Assembly (NCBI RefSeq): GCF_005889715.1
Contig: NZ_VCKW01000065.1
Span: 1 to 34,977 of the forward strand
DNA length: 34,977 nucleotides
Direction: 5' to 3'
From: Actinomadura soli
Lineage (GTDB): Bacteria; Actinomycetota; Actinomycetes; Streptosporangiales; Streptosporangiaceae
In this document: positions 6,409 to 15,574 of the stretch, piece by piece
How the letters are laid out: the number at the start of each line of letters is the position of its first letter
How positions within the stretch are numbered: the first letter of the stretch is position 1
Program-made: the position numbers and the translations under genes
The notes under the pieces: model-generated
Database searches by the model: none
The model's input: only the letters and a program-made list of their open reading frames with translations
Told to the model about the DNA's origin: nothing

Positions 6409-9400
6409 GGCTCCACCGGTTAGAGGTCAGCGCGTTCGGGCCCTTCTCCGGCACGGAGGAGATCGACTTCGACGCGCTGTCCGACGCCGGGCTGTTCCTC
6501 ATCCAGGGCCGCACGGGCGCGGGCAAGACGAGCATCCTCGACGCCGTCTGCTTCGCGCTGTACGGGCAGGTGCCGGGCGTCCGGAACGCGGTGAAGGGCC
6601 TGCGCAGCGACCATGCGGCGCCCGGCGACGGGCCGCGCGTGGTGCTGGAGACGACGATCCGGGGCCGCCGGCTGCGCATCTCGCGCTCGCCCGCCTGGGA
6701 GCGGCCGAAGCTGCGCGGTTCCGGGACGACGACCGAGCACGCGAAGGTCGTTCTTGAGGAGTTCGAGCACGGCGCGTGGGTCGGGCTCACGACCCGGCTG
6801 GACGAGGCGGGCGACCTGGTGTCGCGGATGCTCGGGATGACCGCCGTCCAGTTCTGCCAGGTCGCGCTGCTGCCGCAGGGCGAGTTCGCGGGATTCCTGC
6901 GCGCGGGCGCGGACGAGCGCCGCAAGGTGCTGGAGCGGCTGTTCGCGGCGGAGGTGTTCACGCAGGTCGAGAAGTGGCTGGCCGACCGCCGCGCCGCGAC
7001 GGGACGCGAGGCCGCCGAGCTCGGCGCGGCGGCGTCCTCGATCGCCGACCGCATCGCCGAGACGACCGGCGCCGAGCCGCCGCACGCGGAACGGCCGGCC
7101 GTGCCCGCGCCGCGCCGGCCGGAACAGGGAGCGGAGCCGTTCGCCGGGGTGGAGGCGCTGCCCGCGTGGGCCGCCGAGCTGGCCGGCGGGCACGAGGACG
7201 TCCGCGCGAGCGCCGAGGAGCTGCGCCGGGAGGTCGCGGCGACGCTGCTGGCCGCCCGCACCGCCCTGGACGACGCGAAAGCGCTCGCCGAACGGCGCCG
7301 CCGCCACGCCGAAGCCGTCGCCCGCCGCGACGCGCTGCGCGAGCGCGCCGCCGACAAGTCGCGGATGGCGTCGCGGCTCGACGCCGCCGCCCGGGCCGAC
7401 CGGGTCGTCCCGCTGGTGAAGGCCGTCGAGATCCGGCACCACGAGGCGGCGCGGGCGCGCCGCTGGGCCGACGAGACCCGCGCCAAGGCCGGCGCGCTCC
7501 TGCCGCCGAACGCCTCCGAGGACGTGCTGGCCAAGGCCGAACGCGCCCGCCGGGACGAGATCGCCGCGCTGGAGGGCAGGCGCGCCACCGCCGCCCGGCT
7601 CCGGCGGATCGACGCCGAGCGCACCGCCCTGGCCCGTGACCTGGCCCGGCTGGAGCCGGAGGAGGCGCGGACCGCCGCGACCCTCGCCGAGCTGCCGGGC
7701 GTCGTGCAGGCGCGGCGCGCCGAGCTGGACGAGGCCCGCGCCGCCGCCGCCGGACGCTCCGGAGCCGAGGCCGCCGTCGCCGAAGCCCGCCGCCGCCTCG
7801 ACGCCGCGCAGCGCCGCGACCAGGTCGAACACCGGCTCACCGAGGCCGAGGAGGCGCACCGCGACGCCGTCGACGCCGCGCAGGACGCCCGCCAGCTCGT
7901 CCTCGACCTGCGCCAGGCGCGGCTGGACGGCATGGCCGCCGTCCTCGCCGGCGACCTGGCGGACGGCGAGCCGTGCCGGGTCTGCGGCTCCACCGAGCAC
8001 CCGGCGCCCGCCACGTCCCTCGCGCTGATCCCGACCGAGGAGCAGATCGACCAGGCCCAGGGCGAGTCCGACCGGGTGCAGGCTCTCCGGGAGCAGACCG
8101 GCAAGGACGCCGAGGCGCTCCGCACCGAACGCGACCACCTCCTCGACATCGCCGGTGAGACGGTCGCCGAGATCCTCGCCGAGGAGGTCGAGGGCGCCGA
8201 GCAGGCGCTCGGGGCGGTGGTGGCGCGCGCGGCCGAGGCCGAACGGCTGGAGATCGTCCTCCACCAGCACGAACAGGAGCTCGACCAGGTCCGCGACCGG
8301 CGGAGCGAGATCGTCCTAGCGCTCACCGAGAACCGCACCCAGGAGAAGGAGCTGGCCGCCGAGCAGGCCCGGCTGTCCGGAGAACTGGACGAGGCGCTCG
8401 GCGGCGACGCCACCCTCGAAGCCCGCATCGCCCGGCTCGGCGGCGAGGCCGACGCGCTCGCCGGGGCCGTCGAGGCGCTGCGCGAGTCCGTCCGCGCCGC
8501 CGGGGAACTGGCCGCCGCCCGCGCGAGCGCCAAGGCGGCCGCCGGGGCCGAGGGGTTCCGCACGCCCGACGAGGTCGTCGAGGCCGCGATGACCGACGAG
8601 GACCAGGGCGTCCTGCGCGACCGGATCCGCGGGCTGGACGACGAGGAGGCCGCCGTCCGCGACCTGCTCGCAGACCCCGCGCTGGCCGCTGCCGCCGCCG
8701 GGCCCGCCCCCGACCTGCCCGCGCTCGAAGCGGCCCTCCACGCGGCCGACGCCGCGCACGCCGGGGCCGCGTCCGCCGCCGACCGCGCCGGGTACCGCTG
8801 CGATCGCCTCGCCGAACTGCGCGAACGGCTGGACGCGGCCGTCCGCGCGTGGCGTCCCGCCGCCGGACGGTACGAGGTCGCCGAACGCCTCGCGGGCCTC
8901 ACGTCCGGCAAGCACCACGCGAACCGGCACGCCATGTCGCTGCCGGCGTACGTGCTGGCGGCCCGCCTCGAACAGGTCGTCGCCGCCGCGAACGAGCGGC
9001 TGTCGCGCATGTCCGGGGGGCGCTACGCGCTCGTCCACACCATGGAGAAGGCGGCGGGCGACCGCGCGAAGGGCGCCGGGGGCCTCGGCCTGCGCGTCAC
9101 CGACGCCTGGACGGGCCTCGACCGCGACCCCGTGACCCTGTCGGGCGGCGAGTCGTTCATCACCTCGCTGTCCCTGGCGCTCGGTCTCGCCGACGTCGTC
9201 ACCGCCGAGGCGGGCGGCGCCGAGATCGGCACGCTGTTCGTCGACGAGGGGTTCGGCACCCTCGACGAGGAGACGCTCGACGAGGTCATGGACGTCCTGG
9301 ACGGCCTGCGCGACGGCGGCCGGGCCGTCGGCGTCGTCAGCCACGTCGCCGAACTGCGCGCCCGCATCCCCGCGCAGCTCCGCGTCACCAAGAACCGCGC

Positions 9401-9428
9401 CGGGTCCACCGCCGAGGTCGTCGTCTGA
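6405..9428 (+). CDS. sbcC: Exonuclease subunit SbcC (Rad50-type SMC-like ATPase)
   Basis: A 1007-residue ATPase subunit of SbcCD. The N-terminal ATPase half has GRTGAGKTS (Walker A) at about residues 35-43 and the Q-loop at CQVALLPQGEFAGFL. Long Ala/Arg/Glu-rich coiled coils (about 180-510 and 530-850) flank the zinc hook CRVC at residues 524-527, which dimerises Rad50-type molecules. The C-terminal half carries the ABC signature TLSGGESF near residue 911 and Walker B LFVDEGFGTLD near 943, followed by a GVVSHVAELRARI switch segment. The start is GTG at 6405, overlapping the sbcD stop. Complete and ordinary. It acts on chromosomal DNA in repair. Confidence 0.96.
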   Translation: MRLHRLEVSAFGPFSGTEEIDFDALSDAGLFLIQGRTGAGKTSILDAVCFALYGQVPGVRNAVKGLRSDHAAPGDGPRVVLETTIRGRRLRISRSPAWERPKLRGSGTTTEHAKVVLEEFEHGAWVGLTTRLDEAGDLVSRMLGMTAVQFCQVALLPQGEFAGFLRAGADERRKVLERLFAAEVFTQVEKWLADRRAATGREAAELGAAASSIADRIAETTGAEPPHAERPAVPAPRRPEQGAEPFAGVEALPAWAAELAGGHEDVRASAEELRREVAATLLAARTALDDAKALAERRRRHAEAVARRDALRERAADKSRMASRLDAAARADRVVPLVKAVEIRHHEAARARRWADETRAKAGALLPPNASEDVLAKAERARRDEIAALEGRRATAARLRRIDAERTALARDLARLEPEEARTAATLAELPGVVQARRAELDEARAAAAGRSGAEAAVAEARRRLDAAQRRDQVEHRLTEAEEAHRDAVDAAQDARQLVLDLRQARLDGMAAVLAGDLADGEPCRVCGSTEHPAPATSLALIPTEEQIDQAQGESDRVQALREQTGKDAEALRTERDHLLDIAGETVAEILAEEVEGAEQALGAVVARAAEAERLEIVLHQHEQELDQVRDRRSEIVLALTENRTQEKELAAEQARLSGELDEALGGDATLEARIARLGGEADALAGAVEALRESVRAAGELAAARASAKAAAGAEGFRTPDEVVEAAMTDEDQGVLRDRIRGLDDEEAAVRDLLADPALAAAAAGPAPDLPALEAALHAADAAHAGAASAADRAGYRCDRLAELRERLDAAVRAWRPAAGRYEVAERLAGLTSGKHHANRHAMSLPAYVLAARLEQVVAAANERLSRMSGGRYALVHTMEKAAGDRAKGAGGLGLRVTDAWTGLDRDPVTLSGGESFITSLSLALGLADVVTAEAGGAEIGTLFVDEGFGTLDEETLDEVMDVLDGLRDGGRAVGVVSHVAELRARIPAQLRVTKNRAGSTAEVVV

Positions 9429-9430
9429 CC

Positions 9431-9446
9431 CGCCGCCCCGGCGGCG
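9431..9446. terminator. GC-rich hairpin between convergent sbcC and PH-domain gene
   Basis: CGCCGC (9431-9436) and GCGGCG (9441-9446) form a perfect 6-bp stem with a 4-nt loop directly after the sbcC stop and before the convergent PH-domain stop. There is no T run. Actinomycete terminators often lack one, so bidirectional termination is plausible but unproven. Confidence 0.35.
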
Positions 9447-9468
9447 ATCCCGGCCGCCGCGCCGCAGG

Positions 9469-9837
9469 TCAGGACGAGATGTGCTGCAGGATCACGTTGT
9501 GGACGTGGTGGCTCTTGTCGCTGCCGCGGAACTCGACCTCGTAGGTGTGCGTGCCCACGTTGATCGCGATCGTGCCGGTGGAGAAGTACGACCCGGCCCA
9601 CGACTTGTTGCTGACCACGCTCACCGAGGTGATCTTGGAGTAGGGGACGCTGGTGATGGCGTACTTCTTGCCGGCGAAGCTCCTGTCCTGGACGATCACC
9701 CGGCGGTCGGTGAGGCCGATGAACCCGGTGCCCGTGCCCACCGCGTCGTAGACGGCGATGATCTGCTCGCCGGGCAGCAGCCCGCTCTCGATCTGCTTGA
9801 GCTGGCCCGACCTGTCGTGCTGGACCTCGTCGCCCAT
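9469..9837 (-). CDS. Small PH-domain-like protein (bacterial PH domain)
   Basis: A 122-residue protein with no signal peptide or membrane segment. After a polar N-terminus it reads LLPGEQIIAVYDAV, then GFIGLTDRRVIVQDRSF, then ITSVPYSKITSVSV, a strand TGTIAINVG and a final amphipathic helix VHNVILQHISS. This is the beta-sandwich plus C-terminal helix pattern of bacterial PH domains (PF14470 type), in which G-[FL]-x-x-LTDRR-[LIV] is characteristic. The cellular role of such stand-alone PH proteins is not established. The ATG at 9837 has GGAGG with 4-nt spacing on the minus strand. It lies 47 bases downstream of the MarR gene on the same strand and may be co-transcribed with it. Confidence 0.75.
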   Translation of the reverse strand: MGDEVQHDRSGQLKQIESGLLPGEQIIAVYDAVGTGTGFIGLTDRRVIVQDRSFAGKKYAITSVPYSKITSVSVVSNKSWAGSYFSTGTIAINVGTHTYEVEFRGSDKSHHVHNVILQHISS

Positions 9838-9884
9838 GCGTCCTCCCGAGTCGTCGCGTTCGTTGCGGTTCGTAGAGGAGTGTC

Positions 9885-10337
9885 TCAGTCGGTGCCGGTG
9901 GTCCGGGCGCCTTCGAGGAAGCCGACGCAGCGGCCCAGCAGCTCGACGAGCGTCGCGCGCTCCTCGTCGGTGAACTCGGCGGCGAGGCCCCGCTCGACGC
10001 GCACCGCGCGGACGTCGGCGTCCGCGAGCACCGCCGCGCCGTCGGCGGTGAGCCGGGTCTCCAGGATGTTGCGGTGCCACTCGTGCGGGGTGCGCTCGAT
10101 CAGCCCGCGCTCCTGAAGGTTCTTCAGGACGGTGTTCATCGTCGGCGGAGTGACCGCGCAGGCCCGGGCGAGCGCGGCGGCGGACATGCCGGGGTTCTCG
10201 TCGAGGAGGAGCAGCGCGGCGTACTGCGGCACCGTGAGCCCGCTCGGTCTGACCGCCGCCTGCTTGGCCCCGTTGAGCGCCTGCTCGGCGCGCTTGAGAT
10301 GGGAGCCGATCCGCTCCGACGTGGGCATCGAGGTCAT
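9885..10337 (-). CDS. MarR-family transcriptional regulator
   Basis: A 150-residue winged-helix protein. LTVPQYAALLLLDENPGMSAAALARACAVTPPTMNTVLKNLQERGLIER is the winged helix-turn-helix with recognition helix around PPTMNTVLKNL. The wing carries the R-x-L-T-x-x-G type signature (ETRLTADGAAVL), and the terminal helices form the dimer interface. The start could be ATG 10337 or 10328; neither has a strong Shine-Dalgarno. The gene is divergent from the secreted beta-propeller gene, and the palindrome at 10382-10395 is a natural binding site, so autoregulation and control of that neighbour are likely. The ligand is unknown. There is no cysteine positioned for redox sensing as in OhrR. Confidence 0.88.
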   Translation of the reverse strand: MTSMPTSERIGSHLKRAEQALNGAKQAAVRPSGLTVPQYAALLLLDENPGMSAAALARACAVTPPTMNTVLKNLQERGLIERTPHEWHRNILETRLTADGAAVLADADVRAVRVERGLAAEFTDEERATLVELLGRCVGFLEGARTTGTD

Positions 10338-10372
10338 TTCCGCATGGTAGCGAGCCGTCGAAGAGAAGACCG

Positions 10373-10401
10373 TTGACGATCATTAGAACTCTAATTAATG
10401 T
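10373..10401 (+). promoter_or_regulatory. Promoter with MarR-type palindrome in the -35/-10 spacer
   Basis: TTGACG (10373-10378) and TAATGT (10396-10401) are 17 nt apart, a good sigma-70-type promoter reading toward the beta-propeller gene. Inside the spacer is a perfect palindrome, ATTAGA-AC-TCTAAT (10382-10395). A dimer bound there would block RNA polymerase. The AT-rich sequence stands out in this GC-rich window. The divergent MarR gene begins 45 bases away. Confidence 0.65.
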
Positions 10402-10439
10402 ATGTATGCATCTGAATGAGTGACCAGGAAGGAGTTCTG

Positions 10440-11441
10440 GTGCGTCTTCATCGCTTAACCTCCACCGCCGCGCTCGGCACGGCCGTGCTGCTCACCTCCG
10501 TGCCGGCGGTTCCGGTCGCGGGCGCGGCCGTCCACGCGACGGCGTCGCGGGCGCGGGTGTCCGCCGCCTACGTGCTGCCGGGCGACCGCGTGTACCCCGA
10601 GGGCATCGCCGCCGATCCCCGCACCGGCGCCATGTACGCGGGGTCGTTCCAGGACGGCACCGTCTACCGGATGACTCCGGGCCGGCGCGTGGCCGAGGTG
10701 TTCCTCCCGGCGGGCACCGACGGCCGCCGCACCGCCAACGGCCTGAAGGCCGACCGGGCCGGACGGCTGTGGGTGACCGACTCCACGGCCGGGGTCTCGG
10801 TGTACGACACGCGAACCCGCCGACTGCTGGCCCGGTTCGACATCCCTGGGAACGAGGCCCGGTTCGTCAACGACCTGGCCATCGCCCCTGACGGCAGCGC
10901 GTACATCACCGACAGCGTCCGGTCCGTCGTCTACCGCGTGACGCCCCGCGACCTGGCGGAGGCCCGCGGCGGACGCGCCGTGCTCGTGCCGCGCTTCGAC
11001 CTGGATGACGCCCTCGAACCGCACGGCCCGGGCGACTTCACCTTGAACGGCATCGTCGCCGATCCCGCCGGGCGCTTCCTGCTGACCGCCGACATGCACG
11101 GCGGCGACCTGTACCGGCTGGACGTCGCGTCCGGCGCCGTCCGCAAGGCCGTCCTGTCCGGCGGCGACATGCGCAACGCCGACGGGCTGGAACTCCAGCA
11201 CGGACGGCTGTGGACGGTCCACAACCTCGACAACGCCATCAGCCGCTGGCGTGTCGCGCGCGACGGCACAGGGGCCCGCCGCGAGCGCGCCCTGTCGGAC
11301 GCGTCGCTCCAGCTTCCGACGACGCTCGTCCGCAGCCGGGGGACCCTGTACGTGGTGCGCTCGCAGTTCGACAAGGGCGGCCCGCTCGGCGGCGGGACGC
11401 CGGAGATCCCGTTCACCGTCGCCGCCGTCCGCGGGATCTGA
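10440..11441 (+). CDS. Exported SMP-30/gluconolactonase-like beta-propeller protein
   Basis: A 333-residue protein starting at GTG 10440, preceded by AAGGAG with 5-nt spacing. The in-frame ATG at 10416 lies too close to the predicted transcription start. The N-terminus MRLHRLTSTAALGTAVLLT plus an Ala-rich stretch looks like a Sec signal peptide with cleavage after an AxA near residue 30. The mature part has repeated propeller blades: YPEGIAADPRTGAMYAGSF, TANGLKADRAGRLWVTDS, FVNDLAIAPDGSAYITDS, LNGIVADPAGRFLLTAD, NADGLELQHGRLWTVHN. The N-x-L/I/G-x-D and D-G-L residues resemble the metal-binding blades of SMP-30 lactonases. Its reaction is unknown; it could be a lactone hydrolase or a non-enzymatic propeller. 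Probably controlled by the divergent MarR regulator. Confidence 0.82.
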   Translation: MRLHRLTSTAALGTAVLLTSVPAVPVAGAAVHATASRARVSAAYVLPGDRVYPEGIAADPRTGAMYAGSFQDGTVYRMTPGRRVAEVFLPAGTDGRRTANGLKADRAGRLWVTDSTAGVSVYDTRTRRLLARFDIPGNEARFVNDLAIAPDGSAYITDSVRSVVYRVTPRDLAEARGGRAVLVPRFDLDDALEPHGPGDFTLNGIVADPAGRFLLTADMHGGDLYRLDVASGAVRKAVLSGGDMRNADGLELQHGRLWTVHNLDNAISRWRVARDGTGARRERALSDASLQLPTTLVRSRGTLYVVRSQFDKGGPLGGGTPEIPFTVAAVRGI

Positions 11442-11488
11442 CCGTCCGCGAGGCCGGGCGCCGCGCGGAGGGAGGGCAAGCCGAGGCC

Positions 11489-14400
11489 CTACGCCGTGCC
11501 CGGGCCCGTGCCCGCGCTCGGCTCCGGGGCGGGGTCGCGGACGGCGGCGATCTCCTCCAGGACGCCGCCGAACGTCCAGCGGCCGCGCCGCCCGGTCGGT
11601 CCGAGCGAGGCCCGGGACCGCCACGGGTCGGGCCGCTCGCCGGGACGGGCCGGACGGGACAGCACGATCTCCCCCTCCGTCCCGGCGGGCACGGGCATCC
11701 CGAAGCCGTCGAGGACGTAGACCCTGTCGCCGGACAGCGAGGCGTCGCCCGCGGACGAGGCCCACTCGTCCAGGACGAGCGTGAGCTCCTCGTCGTCCAG
11801 CAGCGTCTGCTCGCCGTACCGCGCGGACGGGTCGCGGGTCATCAGGTCAAGGGCGCGCAGGTAGTACCCGCCGAGGCGGCCGGCCTGCTCCGCGCTGATG
11901 ACGTTCGCGTAGTAGTGCAGGCTGAGCTGGATGTTGTCGTCAGAGAAGTGACGGGAGAACTCCGCCCGCAGCACGAACTCCGTCTCGGCCCGCACCTGGA
12001 CGTTCAGCAGGTCGAACCCGGGCAGCCGCTTCAGGTCCTTCAGCAGGTGGAAGTGGGTGAAGCTGAATGTCGTCTCGAACAGGCCGTCCCGCGTCGCCAG
12101 GTCCTGCTTCATCCGGGCCATCGGGTAGCGGCGGTGCGGGAGGAGGCCGATCTCGGCCTGGTGGATGTCCCGCACCAGGCCGGCCCAGGTGCCGCCGTCC
12201 AGCCGGATCCGGAACGGGACGGTGTTGAGGAACATCCCGATCGCGCGGTCGGCGCCCTCCAGCTCAGGACGGCCGCTGTGCTCGTACCCGGTCATCACGT
12301 CTGGGGCGCCGCCGACCAGGCCCAGCACCCGCAGATGCGCGGCCATGAGCACGTTCTTCACCGGGACCGACATCCGCTCCGCGAGCCGCACGATGCGGTC
12401 GGACAGGTCCAGCGGGACGTCGACGTGGCTCGTCGCCACGGAGAACTCGCCGCCGGGCGGGACCGACGCGGGCACCGCCGTGCGCGGCCGGTCGGCCAGG
12501 ACGTCCGCCCAGAACGCGCGGGACTCGTCCGACTCCAGCGCGCGCCGCTCCAGCCCGAGGAAGTTGCGCGAGTGGTCGTCGCGCTCCTCCGGTTCGATCT
12601 CCTGCCCGGCCCGGAGCCGGTGGTAGAGGTCGAACACCTCCGCGTGGACGAGGTTGACGCTCCAGCCGTCGAGCGTGGAGTTGTGCAGGCTGAGGTTGTA
12701 GCGGTAGAGGTTCTCGCCGAGGATCTGCACGTCCAGGCGGATCAGGGTGCTGGGGACGCCCCAATCGAACGCCCGCTCCTTCTCGGCCGCGAGCCAGGTG
12801 TCGTACCAGTCCTGCTGCTCGGCGGTGGACATGCCGCGCAGGTCCGTCACGTCCAGGGGGAGCGGCACGTCCCGGTGGACGATCTGCAGGTACTCCGCGT
12901 AGCCGTCGAGGTGGTAGGTGGTGCGCAGGATGGGGTTGCGGCGCACCAGGATCGCGACCGCCTCGGCGAAGACCTCGGCGTCGAACGGGCTCTGGATCAG
13001 GTGGCCGATGATGTCGTGGTGGTGCGCCGTACCGCGCGTGATCTCGCTCTGCTGGATCAGCCCGGCCTGGAGCATGGACAGCGGGTAGGCGTCCTCGGCG
13101 CCGGCGGGCAGCCGGGCCCGGTCGTCCGCGGAGATCAGCGAGAACGGTTCGGACCGGTGGTGGCCCGGCTCGTCCGCCTCGGTGCCCGGACGCGGCTCGG
13201 CGCGGCCGGTGAACGCCGGTGCCTTCGCGGGCGGGCCGGGCAGTGCCCCGCGGTCGAGCTGGCCGTCCGGGGTCAGCGGCGTCTCGTCCAGCACGACGAT
13301 GCGGGACGGGACCAGGTGGTCCGGCAGCGTGAGCCGCAGGTGGACGTCGAGTTCGGCCTCCGTGACCGGCACCGGCGCGGCGGCGTAGCCGACCAGGGCG
13401 GGCTGCCCGGACGCCGCCGCGCGGGCCACCACGGCCGCGTCGGCGACCGCCGGATGCGCCCGCAGCGCCTCCTCGATCTCCGCCGGCTCGACCCGGAAGC
13501 CGCGGATCTTGATCTGGTGGTCGATGCGGCCGAGGTGCTCGATCGTGCCGTCGTCCAGCCGCCGGGCGAGGTCCCCGGTCCGGTAGATCCGGTCCTCGCC
13601 CTCGAACGGGTCCGTGACGAACCGCTCCGCCGTCAGGCCGGGCCGGTGCAGGTAGCCGCGGGCCAGGCCGGCACCGGCGACACAGAGTTCCCCCGGCACG
13701 CCCGCGGGCAGCGGCCGCAGCCGTCCGTCGAGGACGTGGAGCCGGACGTTGTCGACCGGGCGGCCGATCGGCACCCGGTGCGGATCCGGGTCGTCGCACC
13801 AGTGGTAGGCGACGTCGACGGTGGCCTCGGCCGGCCCGTACAGGCTGGTCAGGACCGGGCCGCCGGTCAGCGCGGGGCCGCCGCCGGCCGGGCGGAGCAG
13901 CTCGTGGAAGCGGTGCACCAGGGCCGGGCTCAGCGCCTCGCCGCCGGCGAACACGTGCCGCAGCCCGGCGAGCCGGCGCAGCTCGTCCGGCTCGGCGGCG
14001 GCGTGGTCGAGGAACGAGCCGAGCATCGACGGGACGAAGTGCAGCACCGTCACCCCGGCCCGGGCCACGGCAGCGACGATCGCGGCGGGATCGTGCTGCG
14101 CGCCGGGCTCCAGAAGGCAGACGGCCGCGTCGGCGGTCATCCACCAGAACAGCTCCCAGACCGAGACGTCGGTCGAGATCGGCGCCTTCTGCAGGATCAC
14201 GTCGCCGGGCCCGATCGGGTGGGCGCGCTGCATCCAGGCCAGCCGGTCCACCACGCCGCGGTGCTCGACGGCGACGCCCTTCGGTCCGCCGGACGAGTCC
14301 GAGGTGTAGCTGACGTAGGCGAGATCGGCGGCGGTTCCCGGGGCGTGGACGGGCCCGTCGCGGTCGTCGTAGCTCGCCGGGTCGGCGAGGTCGACCGTGG

Positions 14401-15574
14401 TCACCCCGGTGGGTAATGCGTCCAGGTACTGGGGCTGACCTACCACGAGCGTCGCGCGGCTGTCGGTGAGCAGGTACTCGATCCTGGCGCGCGGGTGGCC
14501 GGTGTCGATCGGCAGGTAGGCGCCGCCCGCCTTGAGGATCGCCAGGATCGCGACGAGCATCTCGGGCGAGCGGTCGGCCAGGACGCCGACGATGACGTCC
14601 GGTCCGACGCCGCGGCCGCGGAGCGTCCAGGCGAGCCGGTTGGCGCGGCGGTCGAGGACGGCGTAGCTCAACCGCTCGGCTCCGGCGATGACCGCGAGCG
14701 CGTCCGGGCGGACGGCGGCGCGGCGCTCGAACAGCTCGTGGACGCGGACGCCGTCGTCGACCGGCACGGCCCGGTTCACCAGCGACACCAGCCACGCGTC
14801 GTCGTCGGCGTCCCGCAGGACCAGGTCGCCGAGCGGGGCCTTCGGATCGGCGGTGAGCCGGCCCAGCAGGCCGGACAGGTGCCTCGCCAGCCGCCGGGCC
14901 GTCGCCCCCTCGAAGCGGCGGGAGTCGTAGCGGACGGTCAGGTCCAGCCCGTCGCCGCTGGAGCGGGCGAAGCTGAACGTGACCGGGACGGGGACGAGGT
15001 CGTAGGGGATCGGTTCGTGATGGCCGTCCAGCGCGACGGCCACGTCGAAGAGCGGGTTGGTCTGGGCGCCGGACGGGAGTCCGAGCCGGTCGGTGAGGAC
15101 CATCAGGGGGTAGTCCTGATGGCGGGTCGCTTCCCTGATCGCCGCCGCAGCGGCGCGGGTGAGGGACTCCAGAGTGCTGTCCGGGCCGGGCCGCAGCTCC
15201 AGCGGAAGCGTCCAGGTGAGCGGCTCGGCCCCGCGGCCCGGGTCCCGGCGTATCGGGCTGCCGAGCACGAGGTCCCCGCCGGAAACCTCGTCGGAATGAT
15301 CGCCGGAGTAGAGGTGGAGGAGCGCCGCGACCCCGGCGACGAGCAGCGTGTACAGCCCCGCGGCGTCGCTCCGGCTCATGCGGTCGAGCGCGGCGGTCGT
15401 GGCGGCGTCCAGGACGGCGGTCGCGGCCCGGGGCCGCGGCGGTAAGGCGCGGTCCGGGGCGCGGTCGGGCATGAAGCCCGCCTTCCGCCACCCGGGCGCG
15501 AGCCGGTTGTGCCAGTAGGCGGCCTCCAGCGGGCGGCGGGCCGCCTCGGTCTCCAGGTCCCCGAGCGTCCTCAT
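11489..15574 (-). CDS. Carrier-less NRPS-like protein: partial C - A - C - adenylation remnant
   Basis: A 1361-residue protein. Residues 1-260 are the C-terminal lobe of a condensation domain; the lobe with HHxxxDG is absent. Residues 276-780 are an adenylation domain with LSYAVLDRRAN (A1), LKAGGAYLPID (A2), SLYGPAEA (A5), GELCVAGAGLARGY (A6), YRTGDLAR (A7) and GRIDHQIKIRGFRVEP (A8). A3 is YTSDSSGGPKG, with Asp for the usual Gly, and A10 is LTPDGQLDRGAL, with Gln for the catalytic Lys. No carrier domain with an LGGxS motif follows. Residues 820-1240 are a second condensation domain with HNSTLDGWS in place of HHxxxDG. The C-terminus (1281-1345) looks like an adenylation remnant starting at VYVLDGFGMPVPAGTEGEIVL. 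The specificity pocket resembles serine-type domains (D235, V236, W239, H278), a by-eye inference. The ATG overlaps the upstream stop in ATGA. Decayed synthetase or pseudoenzyme. Confidence 0.85.
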   Translation of the reverse strand: MRTLGDLETEAARRPLEAAYWHNRLAPGWRKAGFMPDRAPDRALPPRPRAATAVLDAATTAALDRMSRSDAAGLYTLLVAGVAALLHLYSGDHSDEVSGGDLVLGSPIRRDPGRGAEPLTWTLPLELRPGPDSTLESLTRAAAAAIREATRHQDYPLMVLTDRLGLPSGAQTNPLFDVAVALDGHHEPIPYDLVPVPVTFSFARSSGDGLDLTVRYDSRRFEGATARRLARHLSGLLGRLTADPKAPLGDLVLRDADDDAWLVSLVNRAVPVDDGVRVHELFERRAAVRPDALAVIAGAERLSYAVLDRRANRLAWTLRGRGVGPDVIVGVLADRSPEMLVAILAILKAGGAYLPIDTGHPRARIEYLLTDSRATLVVGQPQYLDALPTGVTTVDLADPASYDDRDGPVHAPGTAADLAYVSYTSDSSGGPKGVAVEHRGVVDRLAWMQRAHPIGPGDVILQKAPISTDVSVWELFWWMTADAAVCLLEPGAQHDPAAIVAAVARAGVTVLHFVPSMLGSFLDHAAAEPDELRRLAGLRHVFAGGEALSPALVHRFHELLRPAGGGPALTGGPVLTSLYGPAEATVDVAYHWCDDPDPHRVPIGRPVDNVRLHVLDGRLRPLPAGVPGELCVAGAGLARGYLHRPGLTAERFVTDPFEGEDRIYRTGDLARRLDDGTIEHLGRIDHQIKIRGFRVEPAEIEEALRAHPAVADAAVVARAAASGQPALVGYAAAPVPVTEAELDVHLRLTLPDHLVPSRIVVLDETPLTPDGQLDRGALPGPPAKAPAFTGRAEPRPGTEADEPGHHRSEPFSLISADDRARLPAGAEDAYPLSMLQAGLIQQSEITRGTAHHHDIIGHLIQSPFDAEVFAEAVAILVRRNPILRTTYHLDGYAEYLQIVHRDVPLPLDVTDLRGMSTAEQQDWYDTWLAAEKERAFDWGVPSTLIRLDVQILGENLYRYNLSLHNSTLDGWSVNLVHAEVFDLYHRLRAGQEIEPEERDDHSRNFLGLERRALESDESRAFWADVLADRPRTAVPASVPPGGEFSVATSHVDVPLDLSDRIVRLAERMSVPVKNVLMAAHLRVLGLVGGAPDVMTGYEHSGRPELEGADRAIGMFLNTVPFRIRLDGGTWAGLVRDIHQAEIGLLPHRRYPMARMKQDLATRDGLFETTFSFTHFHLLKDLKRLPGFDLLNVQVRAETEFVLRAEFSRHFSDDNIQLSLHYYANVISAEQAGRLGGYYLRALDLMTRDPSARYGEQTLLDDEELTLVLDEWASSAGDASLSGDRVYVLDGFGMPVPAGTEGEIVLSRPARPGERPDPWRSRASLGPTGRRGRWTFGGVLEEIAAVRDPAPEPSAGTGPGTA

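Noticed and set aside
6323..9010. 895-codon minus-strand frame opposite sbcC
   Set aside because: Ser/Ala/Arg-rich low-complexity shadow of the sbcC coiled-coil region.
11210..14416. 1068-codon open frame on the plus strand
   Set aside because: It is antisense to the NRPS-like gene, has no recognisable domain, and is rich in Arg/Val/Gln/His as expected for a shadow frame in high-GC DNA.
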